64,000 bases of DNA, from positions 310,001 through 374,000 of the forward strand of contig NZ_PDUW01000004.1 in assembly GCF_003545815.1 (NCBI RefSeq), given 5' to 3'. The number at the start of each line of letters is the position of its first letter. Positions within the stretch are counted from its first letter, which is position 1. The position numbers and the translations under genes were made by a program. Below, in pieces: positions 53,587 through 61,680 of the stretch. The DNA is from Pusillimonas caeni (lineage in GTDB: Bacteria; Pseudomonadota; Gammaproteobacteria; Burkholderiales; Burkholderiaceae_B). Below the pieces are notes generated by a model. It was not told where the DNA came from, did not search any database, and was given only the letters and a program-made list of their open reading frames with translations.

Positions 53587-54072
53587 TCATGCCGCCAGCC
53601 GGTATAAGAACATGTTGCTGTCGGTGCTTTCGCATTGCCGTACCTGCAGCCGCTCTCCCGCTCCAAGAGACACGAACCATTGCTGGTACACGCCCGCGAG
53701 GAAGTCCGCCAGGCCCTCTTGCGCAAGCGGATCGGCGGGAACGCCTTCGTGAACGATTTCGAGGCAATCATTGCGTTCGAGAAAGCTTACGACCCCCAAA
53801 CCCAGGCGCGCCCAGTACCGATTGGCCGCATCCTCCATCTGTTCGATGGACTCGCATTCGGGCAGCTCGATCTCCCGCCCCGCCCCCATGCCCGCCTTGA
53901 CCATCAAACCGCGTGCCTGCTCCGGCCCCAAGGCCGTCGAAGCCTCGTGGACAAATGACTTGAGAAGAAAACCCCATTGCGCGTCGCGGCGCTGGTTTTG
54001 GAGATAGGAGATCAGCTTGCTTTGCACGTTAGATATCCAAATCGAGGGTTGAGGGACGCCGTCCGCCCGCAT
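53587..54072 (-). CDS. bcsD: Cellulose biosynthesis protein BcsD
   Basis: The 161-residue product matches BcsD (AxCesD), a periplasmic or cytoplasmic octamer with channels for cellulose chains, by its core WARLGLGVVSFLERNDCLEIVHEGVP (core shown: GVVSFLERNDCLEIVHE), the GRGM-like KAGMGAGREI segment and the late QWFVSLGAG. This defines a type I operon. The start at 54072 is uncertain: the ATG lies within a 16-base palindrome and has no clear ribosome site, and the conserved part begins about 15 residues later. It is the first gene of the operon, 52 bases before bcsP. Confidence 0.8.
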   Translation of the reverse strand: MRADGVPQPSIWISNVQSKLISYLQNQRRDAQWGFLLKSFVHEASTALGPEQARGLMVKAGMGAGREIELPECESIEQMEDAANRYWARLGLGVVSFLERNDCLEIVHEGVPADPLAQEGLADFLAGVYQQWFVSLGAGERLQVRQCESTDSNMFLYRLAA

Positions 54073-54160
54073 GCGGGCGACTGCATTTACTGGAGTCACG
54101 GAATGAAAGACGGCCCGCGGAAGCGGGCCGACGTGCGTCGGCCGCGAGCGACGCCGACGA
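54064..54160 (-). promoter_or_regulatory. Stacked inverted repeats at the start of the cellulose operon
   Basis: Three symmetric elements lie in a row: the 16-base palindrome cgcccgcatgcgggcg (54064-54079) which contains the assumed bcsD start codon; an 8-bp stem cggcccgc/gcgggccg with a 4-base loop (54111-54130); and a 7-bp stem cgtcggc/gccgacg just beyond (about 54137-54163). In the transcript they would fold close to the bcsD translation start. Confidence 0.45.
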
Positions 54161-54634
54161 AAGCGTACCCGCCGCGGAACGAGGCAAGAAACGGAGGAAA
54201 CTGCCAATGTCACGAGACCGGGCATGCTGTACACCATGGGCGCACAATGCCGCCAAATTCGGACCAAGGCAACTACAAGTCATAACTGGGACTAGCAGCT
54301 TCGGCAAGGCGGAGCTACGGGCTTCTGGCCCATATTCTTGAAGCATAACCTTGCGTCTGGATGAGGCGCCGCTGACACGTCGGCGTAAATGCTGCGGCCA
54401 AATGTATCAAAAATGTAACACATGACGCTCATCTGCATAGAATTTTAACCAAATATTTAATCTCGTCCAATCTATTGGAGCGATACAACTGTAAATGGCG
54501 GCCTCGTTTCCGGCGTGCAAAACCCGATAATCGGGCACAAGGAGCTGTTCATCCCCTGCCGATAACGCTGCCCCGGCGCGTTTCGCAACAAGGTAAGATA
54601 GGACCAAACGACTATCTCCCACGCTTACCGCCCC
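54161..54634. other. Intergenic region between bcsD and the FUSC gene
   Basis: About 470 bases without a supported gene separate the divergent cellulose operon and the FUSC transporter gene, so both promoters should be here. The part 54395-54480 is AT-rich. A small inverted repeat cccgataatcggg lies at about 54525-54537. No sure -10/-35 pair was identified. Confidence 0.45.
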
Positions 54635-56893
54635 ATGGCTACGCGCATTACGCAACTGCAACGCTTCTTCCACAGCCATTATTTCTTCGGGGGCCTGCGC
54701 CAGGCAATCGGCGTCATGCTGCCGGCGCTGCTGACAGGCGTTCTGTGGCAAACATACGACATCGGCATGATCGCCGCCATCGGCGCCGCCTGTGTGGCGG
54801 TCATCGACCAACCCGGCAGCCCTCGGCGCTATAGCGTCAACACTATGCTGGGCGCGGTGTTGCTGGGCACCCTCACCGTCGCACTTACCGGCCTGGTTTC
54901 CAGCCACCCATTGGCGCTGTGGGCGGCCATACCGTTGATGAGCTTCGCTTTTTCGATGTTGACGGTGTATGGCCCGCAAGGCGGGCTCATGGCTTTCGCC
55001 TGCCTGCTGATCATGACGCTGACCATGCGCGCGCCGCTCAGCGGACAGCAATTGCTGCTGCATGTGCTGTATTCGCTTGCCGGAGGCCTGTTCTACTTCG
55101 CCTATAGCGCCCTGGTGCGCCGTGTTTTCTGGTTGCGGGAAGAACAGCAGGCCTTGTCCGCGGCGCTGTTCGCAACCGCCGACTATATCGACGCGCGCTC
55201 GCGCTTCTACGACGTGCACACCGACCTGGACGCTACCTACCGCGAACTCATTCGCGCCCAGGCCGACATGATCGACAAGCAGCAGGCCGCGCGCAACACG
55301 GTGCTGCGCGAACTGCCCAAGGGCGGGCGGCGCGGCGACCGGCATCGCATGAGGGCCTTGAACCTGTTCATCGACATGGTTTCACTGCTGGACACCCTGA
55401 TCGCCACCCATACCGATTATGCGACCTTGCGCCGCGAACTGGGCGACAGCGACGTGCTGGTCTTTGCGCGCGATACCCTGATCAAGCTGTCCGACAATCT
55501 GCAGCGGATCGCCCTGTGTACGGCACGCAACCAGGCCGTGCTCAGCCGCCACAGCGCCAAGGCGGAACTGCGCGCCATCGAGTACGAGCTCGAGCAATAC
55601 CGGCAAAGCGGCTTCGCCGAGGCCAACCCCGAGGTCTACGCCCTACTGGTGCAGGTGCTCAGGCGCCTGCGCAACGGCTCGCGCATCGTCGAGCGCATGG
55701 CCGCCCATACCCAGCCGGGCGCCGACACCCAGTTGGTGGATCAACGGCTGGACAAAGCGCTGGGCCGATTCATTTCGCGCGGCAGCGAACTGCGCTTCGG
55801 CATGATCACGTCGAATCTGCGCCTGGATTCGCCGCACTTCCGCTATGCCTTGCGGGTTGCCATCGCGGTGCTGATGGTGCTGGCGGTGGTGGCGCTGCTG
55901 AACTACGGCCTGGCCCGCCAGCAATGGGGTCCGGCCATCGAGCTGCATGGCTACTGGGTCATCCTGACGGTCATCGTCATCATGAAGCCGGGCTTTGCCC
56001 TGACGAGACAACGCAACGGCCTGCGCCTGGTGGGCACCCTGATCGGCTGCATCCTGACGCTGGGCCTCTTCATGCTGACCGATAATCCGGACATCCTGCT
56101 GGCCGCCCTGATCGTCTGCTGCATCCTGGGCTACAGCCTGATACAGGTCAGCTTCATGGGCACGGCCATCTTCAAGACCATCATGGTGCTGCTCGCCTTC
56201 CATCTGCTTGCCCCGCACTCCAACGCGCTCATCGGCGAGCGCCTGCTCGATACCGTGATAGGCTGCGCCATCGCGCTGCTGGGCAGCTACATACTGCCCT
56301 GGTGGGAGCACAACTATATGGGGTCCCTGGCCAATGCCCTGCGCACCGCCAATCATCGCTACTACAAGGCCGGCCTGCATTACGCCGAACTCATCCGGGC
56401 GCTGCGCGGCCACCCGGCGGGAACAAAGGATTCGCTCGAGGCCGATCAGCTCGAAGCGGACATGGCGTGGCGGCTGGCGCGCAAGAATGTGTACATTGCT
56501 TTCGGCAACTATGCGGCAGCCTTCTATCGCATGGCGGCCGAACCGGCGCGGCGCCAGAAGAACGTGCCCGAGTTGAACAACCTGCTGATCCAGAACCATG
56601 TGCTGACGTCGCAGATCGGCGCCGCCGTTCCGCAGCTGGCGACCCTGGCCGAGGTACCCCCGGGCATCCGCCAGGCGCTCGAAGCCGTCGACGGGCTGTT
56701 GCAGGACCAGGATGCCAAGCTGCCCGCCTCATTGGAAACCGAGGGCGAACTGGCCACGCTGGCCTACCCCCTGCGGCAGATGATGTCGGCGGCGCAGCTC
56801 ATCCGCCAGGAGATGCGGGCGCTCGAAACGCCCTCGCCCGACGGTGTCCACCCCCCTTCATCGCACCAGCTGCCGGACTCGGTCGCGGCTTAG
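54635..56893 (+). CDS. FUSC-family (YccS-like) membrane transporter
   Basis: The 752-residue inner-membrane protein has two groups of hydrophobic segments (about residues 18-165 and 405-545) separated by a long soluble helical region, the design of FUSC/YccS/AaeB-like proteins. The second block has LHGYWVILTVIVIMKPGFALTRQRNGLRLVGTLIGC (core: WVILTVIVIMKPGFALTR), a family signature. Members export aromatic acids or similar compounds; the substrate here is unknown. It is a single gene, divergent from bcsD, with its stop 39 bases from the convergent MFS gene. Confidence 0.88.
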   Translation: MATRITQLQRFFHSHYFFGGLRQAIGVMLPALLTGVLWQTYDIGMIAAIGAACVAVIDQPGSPRRYSVNTMLGAVLLGTLTVALTGLVSSHPLALWAAIPLMSFAFSMLTVYGPQGGLMAFACLLIMTLTMRAPLSGQQLLLHVLYSLAGGLFYFAYSALVRRVFWLREEQQALSAALFATADYIDARSRFYDVHTDLDATYRELIRAQADMIDKQQAARNTVLRELPKGGRRGDRHRMRALNLFIDMVSLLDTLIATHTDYATLRRELGDSDVLVFARDTLIKLSDNLQRIALCTARNQAVLSRHSAKAELRAIEYELEQYRQSGFAEANPEVYALLVQVLRRLRNGSRIVERMAAHTQPGADTQLVDQRLDKALGRFISRGSELRFGMITSNLRLDSPHFRYALRVAIAVLMVLAVVALLNYGLARQQWGPAIELHGYWVILTVIVIMKPGFALTRQRNGLRLVGTLIGCILTLGLFMLTDNPDILLAALIVCCILGYSLIQVSFMGTAIFKTIMVLLAFHLLAPHSNALIGERLLDTVIGCAIALLGSYILPWWEHNYMGSLANALRTANHRYYKAGLHYAELIRALRGHPAGTKDSLEADQLEADMAWRLARKNVYIAFGNYAAAFYRMAAEPARRQKNVPELNNLLIQNHVLTSQIGAAVPQLATLAEVPPGIRQALEAVDGLLQDQDAKLPASLETEGELATLAYPLRQMMSAAQLIRQEMRALETPSPDGVHPPSSHQLPDSVAA

Positions 56894-56932
56894 CAGGCCG
56901 GACGAATGGGCGCTGAACCCCGCCTGCGCGCT

Positions 56933-58192
56933 TCAGCCTCCGCCGCCAACGCGCTGAAGCGCCCCCGAAGGGGCGGCCGTCCGCCCAGGTGAGGGCCAGA
57001 AGTACCATATCGCGCATGCGAGCTGAAGGGCCAGCAGGCATGACCAGGCGGTCAGATGGGCCTCGGCGGGGTAGACGCCCGGCACGATCGGATCCCAGCG
57101 CTCGACGATCCATCCAATGACGTTCTGCACCGCGAAGATCATGAAGAACACCAGCATATTGAAAGTCGTGTTCGCCCTGCCCCACATCGCGGGCGGATAA
57201 CGAGTGACGAAGATCGCGAAAATCAATACGCAGCAGGCGCCGAACAGACCGAAACAGGTCCAGAGAATACTCTTCGGGATGGACGCATCGAGCATGATCA
57301 GCGCCTGGATCGCCACGAACATCCCCAGACATGCGCCGTTGAATACCACCAGGCTCACACCCAGGCGTTCGAAGCGCCGGGCAAGCCCGCCCGACATCAG
57401 GCTTCCGCACACGGCCGCCAACCCCATCAGCGAGACCAGCGCGTCGGTCTGCGCCAGACCGGCCTGGCTGACGTCCAGCAGATAGGGCTTCATCCAGAGC
57501 GATTGCACTGCATAGAACATGCCGCCGCTCACGGACGGAAAGAGCGAGAGCTTCCAGAACGGTACGCTGCAAAGCAGTTCCCACGTGCCGCGAAACTGCG
57601 CCCATACCGAAGGGCGTTCTTTTTTCCGGGGCACGGCCTTGGCGTCGGTCGCCCCGAACCAGATCATCCCCGCCACCGCCATCGTAAAAATTGCCAGCCC
57701 TGTGCTGATGGTCCGCCACGAGGCCACGTCCAGGAGCAGGGCCAGCGGCGTTCCCACAAAGGCGCCCCCCAATCCGCCAATGGCGATCAGCGCCCCGTTC
57801 AGCAGCGGAATGCGGTGGGCCGGAAAGTGTTGGGCCAATGCCTGCAGCCCGGCGCCCATGCACACCGCCACGCCCACGCCGATCAGGACACGGCCCGCCA
57901 TCATTGGAATCAGGCCGTCGGCCAGCCCGAACACCAGCGAACCGAGCGCCGCCACCATCATCAGCGCGGCAGTGACCCTTCGCGGTCCCCAGGTGTCCAG
58001 CGCGGCGCCGGCCGGAATCTGCGTCAGGGCGAATCCCAGGAAATACAAGCTGGTCAGGCTTCCCAGGTCGGCCGCCGTCAGGCCCATTTCCCGGGTCAGG
58101 AACGGGGCGAAGCCGATATTCAGCCCACGGAATATATAGGAAACAAAATAACCGGCCGAAAAGAACAAAAATACGCGTGTCGCTGCGTTCAT
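56933..58192 (-). CDS. MFS transporter
   Basis: The 419-residue protein has 12 predicted membrane helices and the MFS motif A-like loop DTWGPRRVTA between helices 2 and 3. The N-terminus NAATRVFLFFSAGYFVSYIFRGLN and the later AMWGRANTTFN are typical of MFS permeases of the sugar-phosphate or metabolite type. The substrate cannot be told. It is convergent with the FUSC gene and stands 81 bases upstream of the yaaA stop codon on the same side, thus possibly read after yaaA. Confidence 0.85.
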   Translation of the reverse strand: MNAATRVFLFFSAGYFVSYIFRGLNIGFAPFLTREMGLTAADLGSLTSLYFLGFALTQIPAGAALDTWGPRRVTAALMMVAALGSLVFGLADGLIPMMAGRVLIGVGVAVCMGAGLQALAQHFPAHRIPLLNGALIAIGGLGGAFVGTPLALLLDVASWRTISTGLAIFTMAVAGMIWFGATDAKAVPRKKERPSVWAQFRGTWELLCSVPFWKLSLFPSVSGGMFYAVQSLWMKPYLLDVSQAGLAQTDALVSLMGLAAVCGSLMSGGLARRFERLGVSLVVFNGACLGMFVAIQALIMLDASIPKSILWTCFGLFGACCVLIFAIFVTRYPPAMWGRANTTFNMLVFFMIFAVQNVIGWIVERWDPIVPGVYPAEAHLTAWSCLLALQLACAIWYFWPSPGRTAAPSGALQRVGGGG

Positions 58193-58273
58193 ACATCCAA
58201 TTCCGAAAGGGCGGGTTCCTTGTCCGCCTGTGTGCTGTCCGCAAGGGCGGCCCGAGCCGCCCTCTTATGCTGC

Positions 58274-59050
58274 CTAGGACGCCTGCTTGCGCCGGAACAC
58301 CAGGCGCGAGTCGGTCGACGACTTCGCATCGTGGATATAGCCTTCGGAATCGAAGCCCGCCAGGGCGGCGGGATCGCTGATTTCGTTTTCGATGACGTAG
58401 CGCGCCATCAGGCCGCGCGCTCGCTTGGCGTGGAAGCTGATGACCTTCCATTGTCCGTTTTTATAGTCCTGGAATACGCACTGCACGACCTTGGCCTTCA
58501 GCGTGCCGAGGTCGACCGCCTTGAAATACTCTTCGGATGCAAGATTGAGCACCATGGGTTCGGCCTGCCCTGCAAGGCGCTTGTTCAGGTATTGGGCGAT
58601 CTGGGCGCCCCAGTAATCGTACAGCGTCTTGCCCTTGCCGGTGGCCAGCCGCGTGCCCATCTCGAGGCGATAGGGCTGCATCAGATCGAGCGGCCTCAGC
58701 ACGCCGTACAGGCCGCTGAGTATGGCCACGTGCTCTTGCGCCCATTGCAGCTGATCGTCCGACAGCGAAGGCGCGTCCAGTCCTTCGTAGACGTCGCCGT
58801 TGAACGCCAGCGCGGCCTGGCGCGAATTGGTCTGGGTAAACTTGGGCTTCCAGGCGGCGTAGCGCTCTACATTGAGCTTGGCCAGGGCGTCGCTGAGCTT
58901 CATCAGGTCGGCGATTTCGCTGGCCGACTTTTCTTTCAGGACATCGATCAAGGCCGCCGCCTGCTTGACGAACTGCGGCTGGCTGTGCAGCGTGGTTCGG
59001 ACCGGAGAATCGTAATCGAGCTTTTTCGCGGGGGACAATACCAACAACAT
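58274..59050 (-). CDS. yaaA: Peroxide stress protein YaaA
   Basis: The 258-residue protein belongs to the YaaA (DUF328) family, which lowers free iron and DNA damage during peroxide stress. Signature segments are MLLVLSPAKKLDYDSP at the start, AFNGDVYEGLDA and ILSGLYGVLRPLDLMQPYRLEMG (core LYGVLRPLDLMQPYR). Length is standard. No peroxide-regulator site was recognised in 59051-59284, a 234-base stretch without a gene. Confidence 0.95.
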   Translation of the reverse strand: MLLVLSPAKKLDYDSPVRTTLHSQPQFVKQAAALIDVLKEKSASEIADLMKLSDALAKLNVERYAAWKPKFTQTNSRQAALAFNGDVYEGLDAPSLSDDQLQWAQEHVAILSGLYGVLRPLDLMQPYRLEMGTRLATGKGKTLYDYWGAQIAQYLNKRLAGQAEPMVLNLASEEYFKAVDLGTLKAKVVQCVFQDYKNGQWKVISFHAKRARGLMARYVIENEISDPAALAGFDSEGYIHDAKSSTDSRLVFRRKQAS

Positions 59051-59284
59051 TTTCTATACCTTGATCGATGAGCCGGCGAGAGGCCGCCGGAGTCCGGTCC
59101 GGGCAAAAACCCGACGCCGGGACAGCCTTGATAATGGGCAACCTTATACGGAAAGCGGGGGGCGCGTCAAAAGCGGCTGGGAACCGGCTACCGCGACCGC
59201 CCGGCGGCGCGGGGGGCCGGACGTGAAGCCCGGGTCGCGAGCAAACCGCCGCGGCAGGCGCATGCCAGCCGTCGGCGTCGCACC

Positions 59285-60067
59285 TTAGCGAGCCGTCCAG
59301 CCCCCGTCGATCGACATGGAAGCGCCGGTGATCTGTTCGGCCGCCTCGGAGGCCAGGAACACCGCCATGCCGCCGATCTGCTTGGGCGTCACGAACTGCA
59401 GCGAAGGCTGTTTCTCGCTCAGCAGGCGCCTGGCCGCTTCGTCGATATCGACGTTTTGCGCCTGCGCGATGGCCTCGATCTGCTTTTCGACCAAGGGCGT
59501 ACGCACCCAGCCCGGGCAGATGGCGTTGGCCGTGATGCCGTTGCCTGCATTTTCAAGAGCCGTCACCTTGGTCAGCCCCACGACGCCGTGCTTGGCGGCC
59601 ACATAGGCCGACTTGGCCGCGGAAGCGACCAGGCCGTGGGCCGACGCGATATTGATGATGCGGCCCCAGCCTTGCTTCTTCATATAGGGCAGCGCCGCCG
59701 CCGTGCCGTGGAATACGGCCGACAGATTGAGCGCGATGATGGCGTCCCAGCGTTCGACGGGGAAATCCTCGATCAGATCGGTATGCTGTACGCCGGCATT
59801 ATTGACGAGGATGTCCACCCCGCCGAGCAGGCGTGCCGCTTCGTCGATGAGGGCGCGGGTGGCATCGGCGCGGCTAAGGTCCGCGTTGACGTAATGCGCC
59901 TTGACGGCGAACTCGAGCTCGATGTTGACCCGCTCTTTTTCGATGGCCTGCGCATCGCCGAATCCATTGATCACCACGTCCGCCCCGTTGGAGGCCAGTT
60001 CGCGAGCGATTCCCAAGCCAATTCCGCTAGTCGATCCCGTAATTACAGCGCGTTTGCCATCGAGCAT
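59285..60067 (-). CDS. 3-hydroxybutyrate dehydrogenase (SDR family)
   Basis: The 260-residue short-chain dehydrogenase has the cofactor motif TGSTSGIGLGIA (residues 9-20), NNAGVQH, catalytic Ser in NIASAHGLVAS and the YVAAK motif (Tyr and Lys). The overall sequence (VKAHYVNADLSR, GNGITANAICPGWVRTPLVEKQI, here in part) fits D-beta-hydroxybutyrate dehydrogenase, which oxidises 3-hydroxybutyrate to acetoacetate during PHB use. The start MLDGKRAVITGS is standard; an upstream extension of 66 codons is rejected. Confidence 0.92.
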   Translation of the reverse strand: MLDGKRAVITGSTSGIGLGIARELASNGADVVINGFGDAQAIEKERVNIELEFAVKAHYVNADLSRADATRALIDEAARLLGGVDILVNNAGVQHTDLIEDFPVERWDAIIALNLSAVFHGTAAALPYMKKQGWGRIINIASAHGLVASAAKSAYVAAKHGVVGLTKVTALENAGNGITANAICPGWVRTPLVEKQIEAIAQAQNVDIDEAARRLLSEKQPSLQFVTPKQIGGMAVFLASEAAEQITGASMSIDGGWTAR

Positions 60068-60173
60068 GTTGTTATCCCCAATCAGTTTATGCAGGTCAGC
60101 GCGTCTCGGCCCTTGAAAGGCGGCCGGTCGCAATACGCTTAGTGTAAACGGAGAGCGTCGAACGAAGCGTCGC

Positions 60174-60226
60174 CGCCGCATGACAAAGCCCCGATATCCG
60201 CGATATCGGGGCTTTGTCATGCGGCG
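60174..60226. terminator. Perfect 25-bp inverted repeat, probable two-way terminator
   Basis: Two perfect 25-base arms (60174-60198 and 60202-60226) are separated by only 3 bases (cgc). It contains aaagccccgatatc and its complement, so transcripts from either side give a long GC-rich stem with short T tracts inside. It lies 90 bases past the stop of the lipoprotein gene on the minus strand and upstream of the dehydrogenase. Confidence 0.65.
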
Positions 60227-60315
60227 TCCTTGGGCCGCCTTCTTAGCCCGCGGCCTCCCGGCCACGAAGGCCGCAGGCGTAAAGGCCCTATACGGGAGCC
60301 TCTATAACACGACAC

Positions 60316-61593
60316 TCACTTGGGCGCGGGACGGCCAAGCAGTCCCTGCACCGGGCTCAGCAAGCCCTCGCCGCCGCCGCGAGTCAGCGCATCGACCGCT
60401 CCGGTAGTGTGGTCCAGCACCTGGCCCACCGCATTCTGGGACGTGGGACTGGAATGCACCAAACCGCCTGATGCCGACACGGCGGACCCGACATTCGCCA
60501 CCGCCCCTCCCAGGCCGGAGGAGGAGGAACCGGCTTGCCCGCCGGCAGCTTCCAGCGCCCCGCCCGCCTTGGCAAGCACGCCATTGGCGGTCGGCCCTAT
60601 TCCGACACCGTCGCCGACGGCCTGCCCGAGGTGGCCCGCGGAGTCCGTAACGGGCGCGACGACGGTATCCAGCGACCGCCCTGTATCGCCCAGCGGCCCG
60701 GACAGATTGCTGCGGGCGATATTGTCCACCGCCTGCCCCGAGTTGCCCAAAGCGGGCTGTAATACAGGGTTGGGATCGGTCGACGCCACGCCCAACTCCG
60801 CCGCCGCGGTGCCGATGGGTTTCAGCAACCCTCCGTCGGAGCCCAAGGCTTCGGTCAGCGCCGAAACCGATCCCGTGGCATGGTCGAGCGTGGTGTTCAG
60901 GGGTTGAGGGTTGTCGGGGTTTTCATTGAGCAGGTCGCCCGTACTGGCCACCGTATCGCCCACTCCCTCGACCAAGGCGCCCGCGCCGGTGCCCACATTG
61001 CCGCCGATTCCGGTGTCGCCGACGTCGGTGCCCGCGGCGGAGACCGCTCCGCCCACGCGTTTCAGCAGTCCGTCGGCCGGCTCGCCCACGCCCGTGCCCT
61101 CGCCGACCGCCTGCGTGACATCCGTGATGCCCGACGCCGCCGGGTCGACCGCTTGATCCAGTATCTGGCCGGTTCCGCTCAGGGCGGTCGACGCCTCCGT
61201 GTCGACCACGTTGTCCGCGGCCTGCCCGACATTGCCCAGCGATGTCTCCAGTGCGCCGCTCTGCGTGGCGCCGCCGCCGTCTCCGCCGGAGCCGTCGCCC
61301 GGACCGTTACCGCCGCCTCCCGAGCCACCGCCGGTGCCTCCATTACCGCCCGTATCTCCGCCGCCGCCCGTGCCGCCCGTACCTCCTCCGCCCGTACCAT
61401 CGCCTCCGGAGCCGCTTCCGCCGCCGTCCTGCGAGCCGCCGCCGGCGGGCGGGCCCGCATGGCTCATGTCGCCCCGCGTACTTCCGCTGGAACAAGCGCT
61501 CAGAACAGCGGCCCCCGCCAGCAATCCGGCCAGCAGCGTAAGCCGAAAGCCCAATGACGCATCGAATTTCGTTGTTTTACCATTGTGTCGCAT
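60316..61593 (-). CDS. Glycine-rich, internally duplicated lipoprotein next to TpsB
   Basis: The 425-residue protein has a lipoprotein signal (LSAC, C34), a region of about 60 residues almost wholly G, S, T and D (about 50-108), and then two tandem repeats of roughly 155 residues (about 113-270 and 272-425). Matching points are SLGNVGQAADNVVD and ALGNSGQAVDNIAR, DVTQAVGEGTGVGEPADGLL and HLGQAVGDGVGIGPTANGVL, and LNTTLDHATGSVSALTEALG and VGQVLDHTTGAVDALTRGGG. Similar proteins are often named collagen-like triple helix repeat proteins, though GXY periodicity is poor. It follows the TpsB gene by 87 bases and may be its cargo. AAGGAG precedes the ATG. Confidence 0.82.
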   Translation of the reverse strand: MRHNGKTTKFDASLGFRLTLLAGLLAGAAVLSACSSGSTRGDMSHAGPPAGGGSQDGGGSGSGGDGTGGGGTGGTGGGGDTGGNGGTGGGSGGGGNGPGDGSGGDGGGATQSGALETSLGNVGQAADNVVDTEASTALSGTGQILDQAVDPAASGITDVTQAVGEGTGVGEPADGLLKRVGGAVSAAGTDVGDTGIGGNVGTGAGALVEGVGDTVASTGDLLNENPDNPQPLNTTLDHATGSVSALTEALGSDGGLLKPIGTAAAELGVASTDPNPVLQPALGNSGQAVDNIARSNLSGPLGDTGRSLDTVVAPVTDSAGHLGQAVGDGVGIGPTANGVLAKAGGALEAAGGQAGSSSSGLGGAVANVGSAVSASGGLVHSSPTSQNAVGQVLDHTTGAVDALTRGGGEGLLSPVQGLLGRPAPK

Positions 61594-61680
61594 AAGGTTC
61601 TCCTTGAATGCGTGCTGTGGATCGAAACAAAGCGCCAGGCGGCGGCAATTAATGTGCCGGCGCCCAATGCGCCGTGCCCG

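Noticed and set aside
61200-61450. Simple GGT/GGC-type repeats as a possible non-coding satellite
   Set aside because: They lie in frame within the lipoprotein gene and encode its Gly-rich segment.
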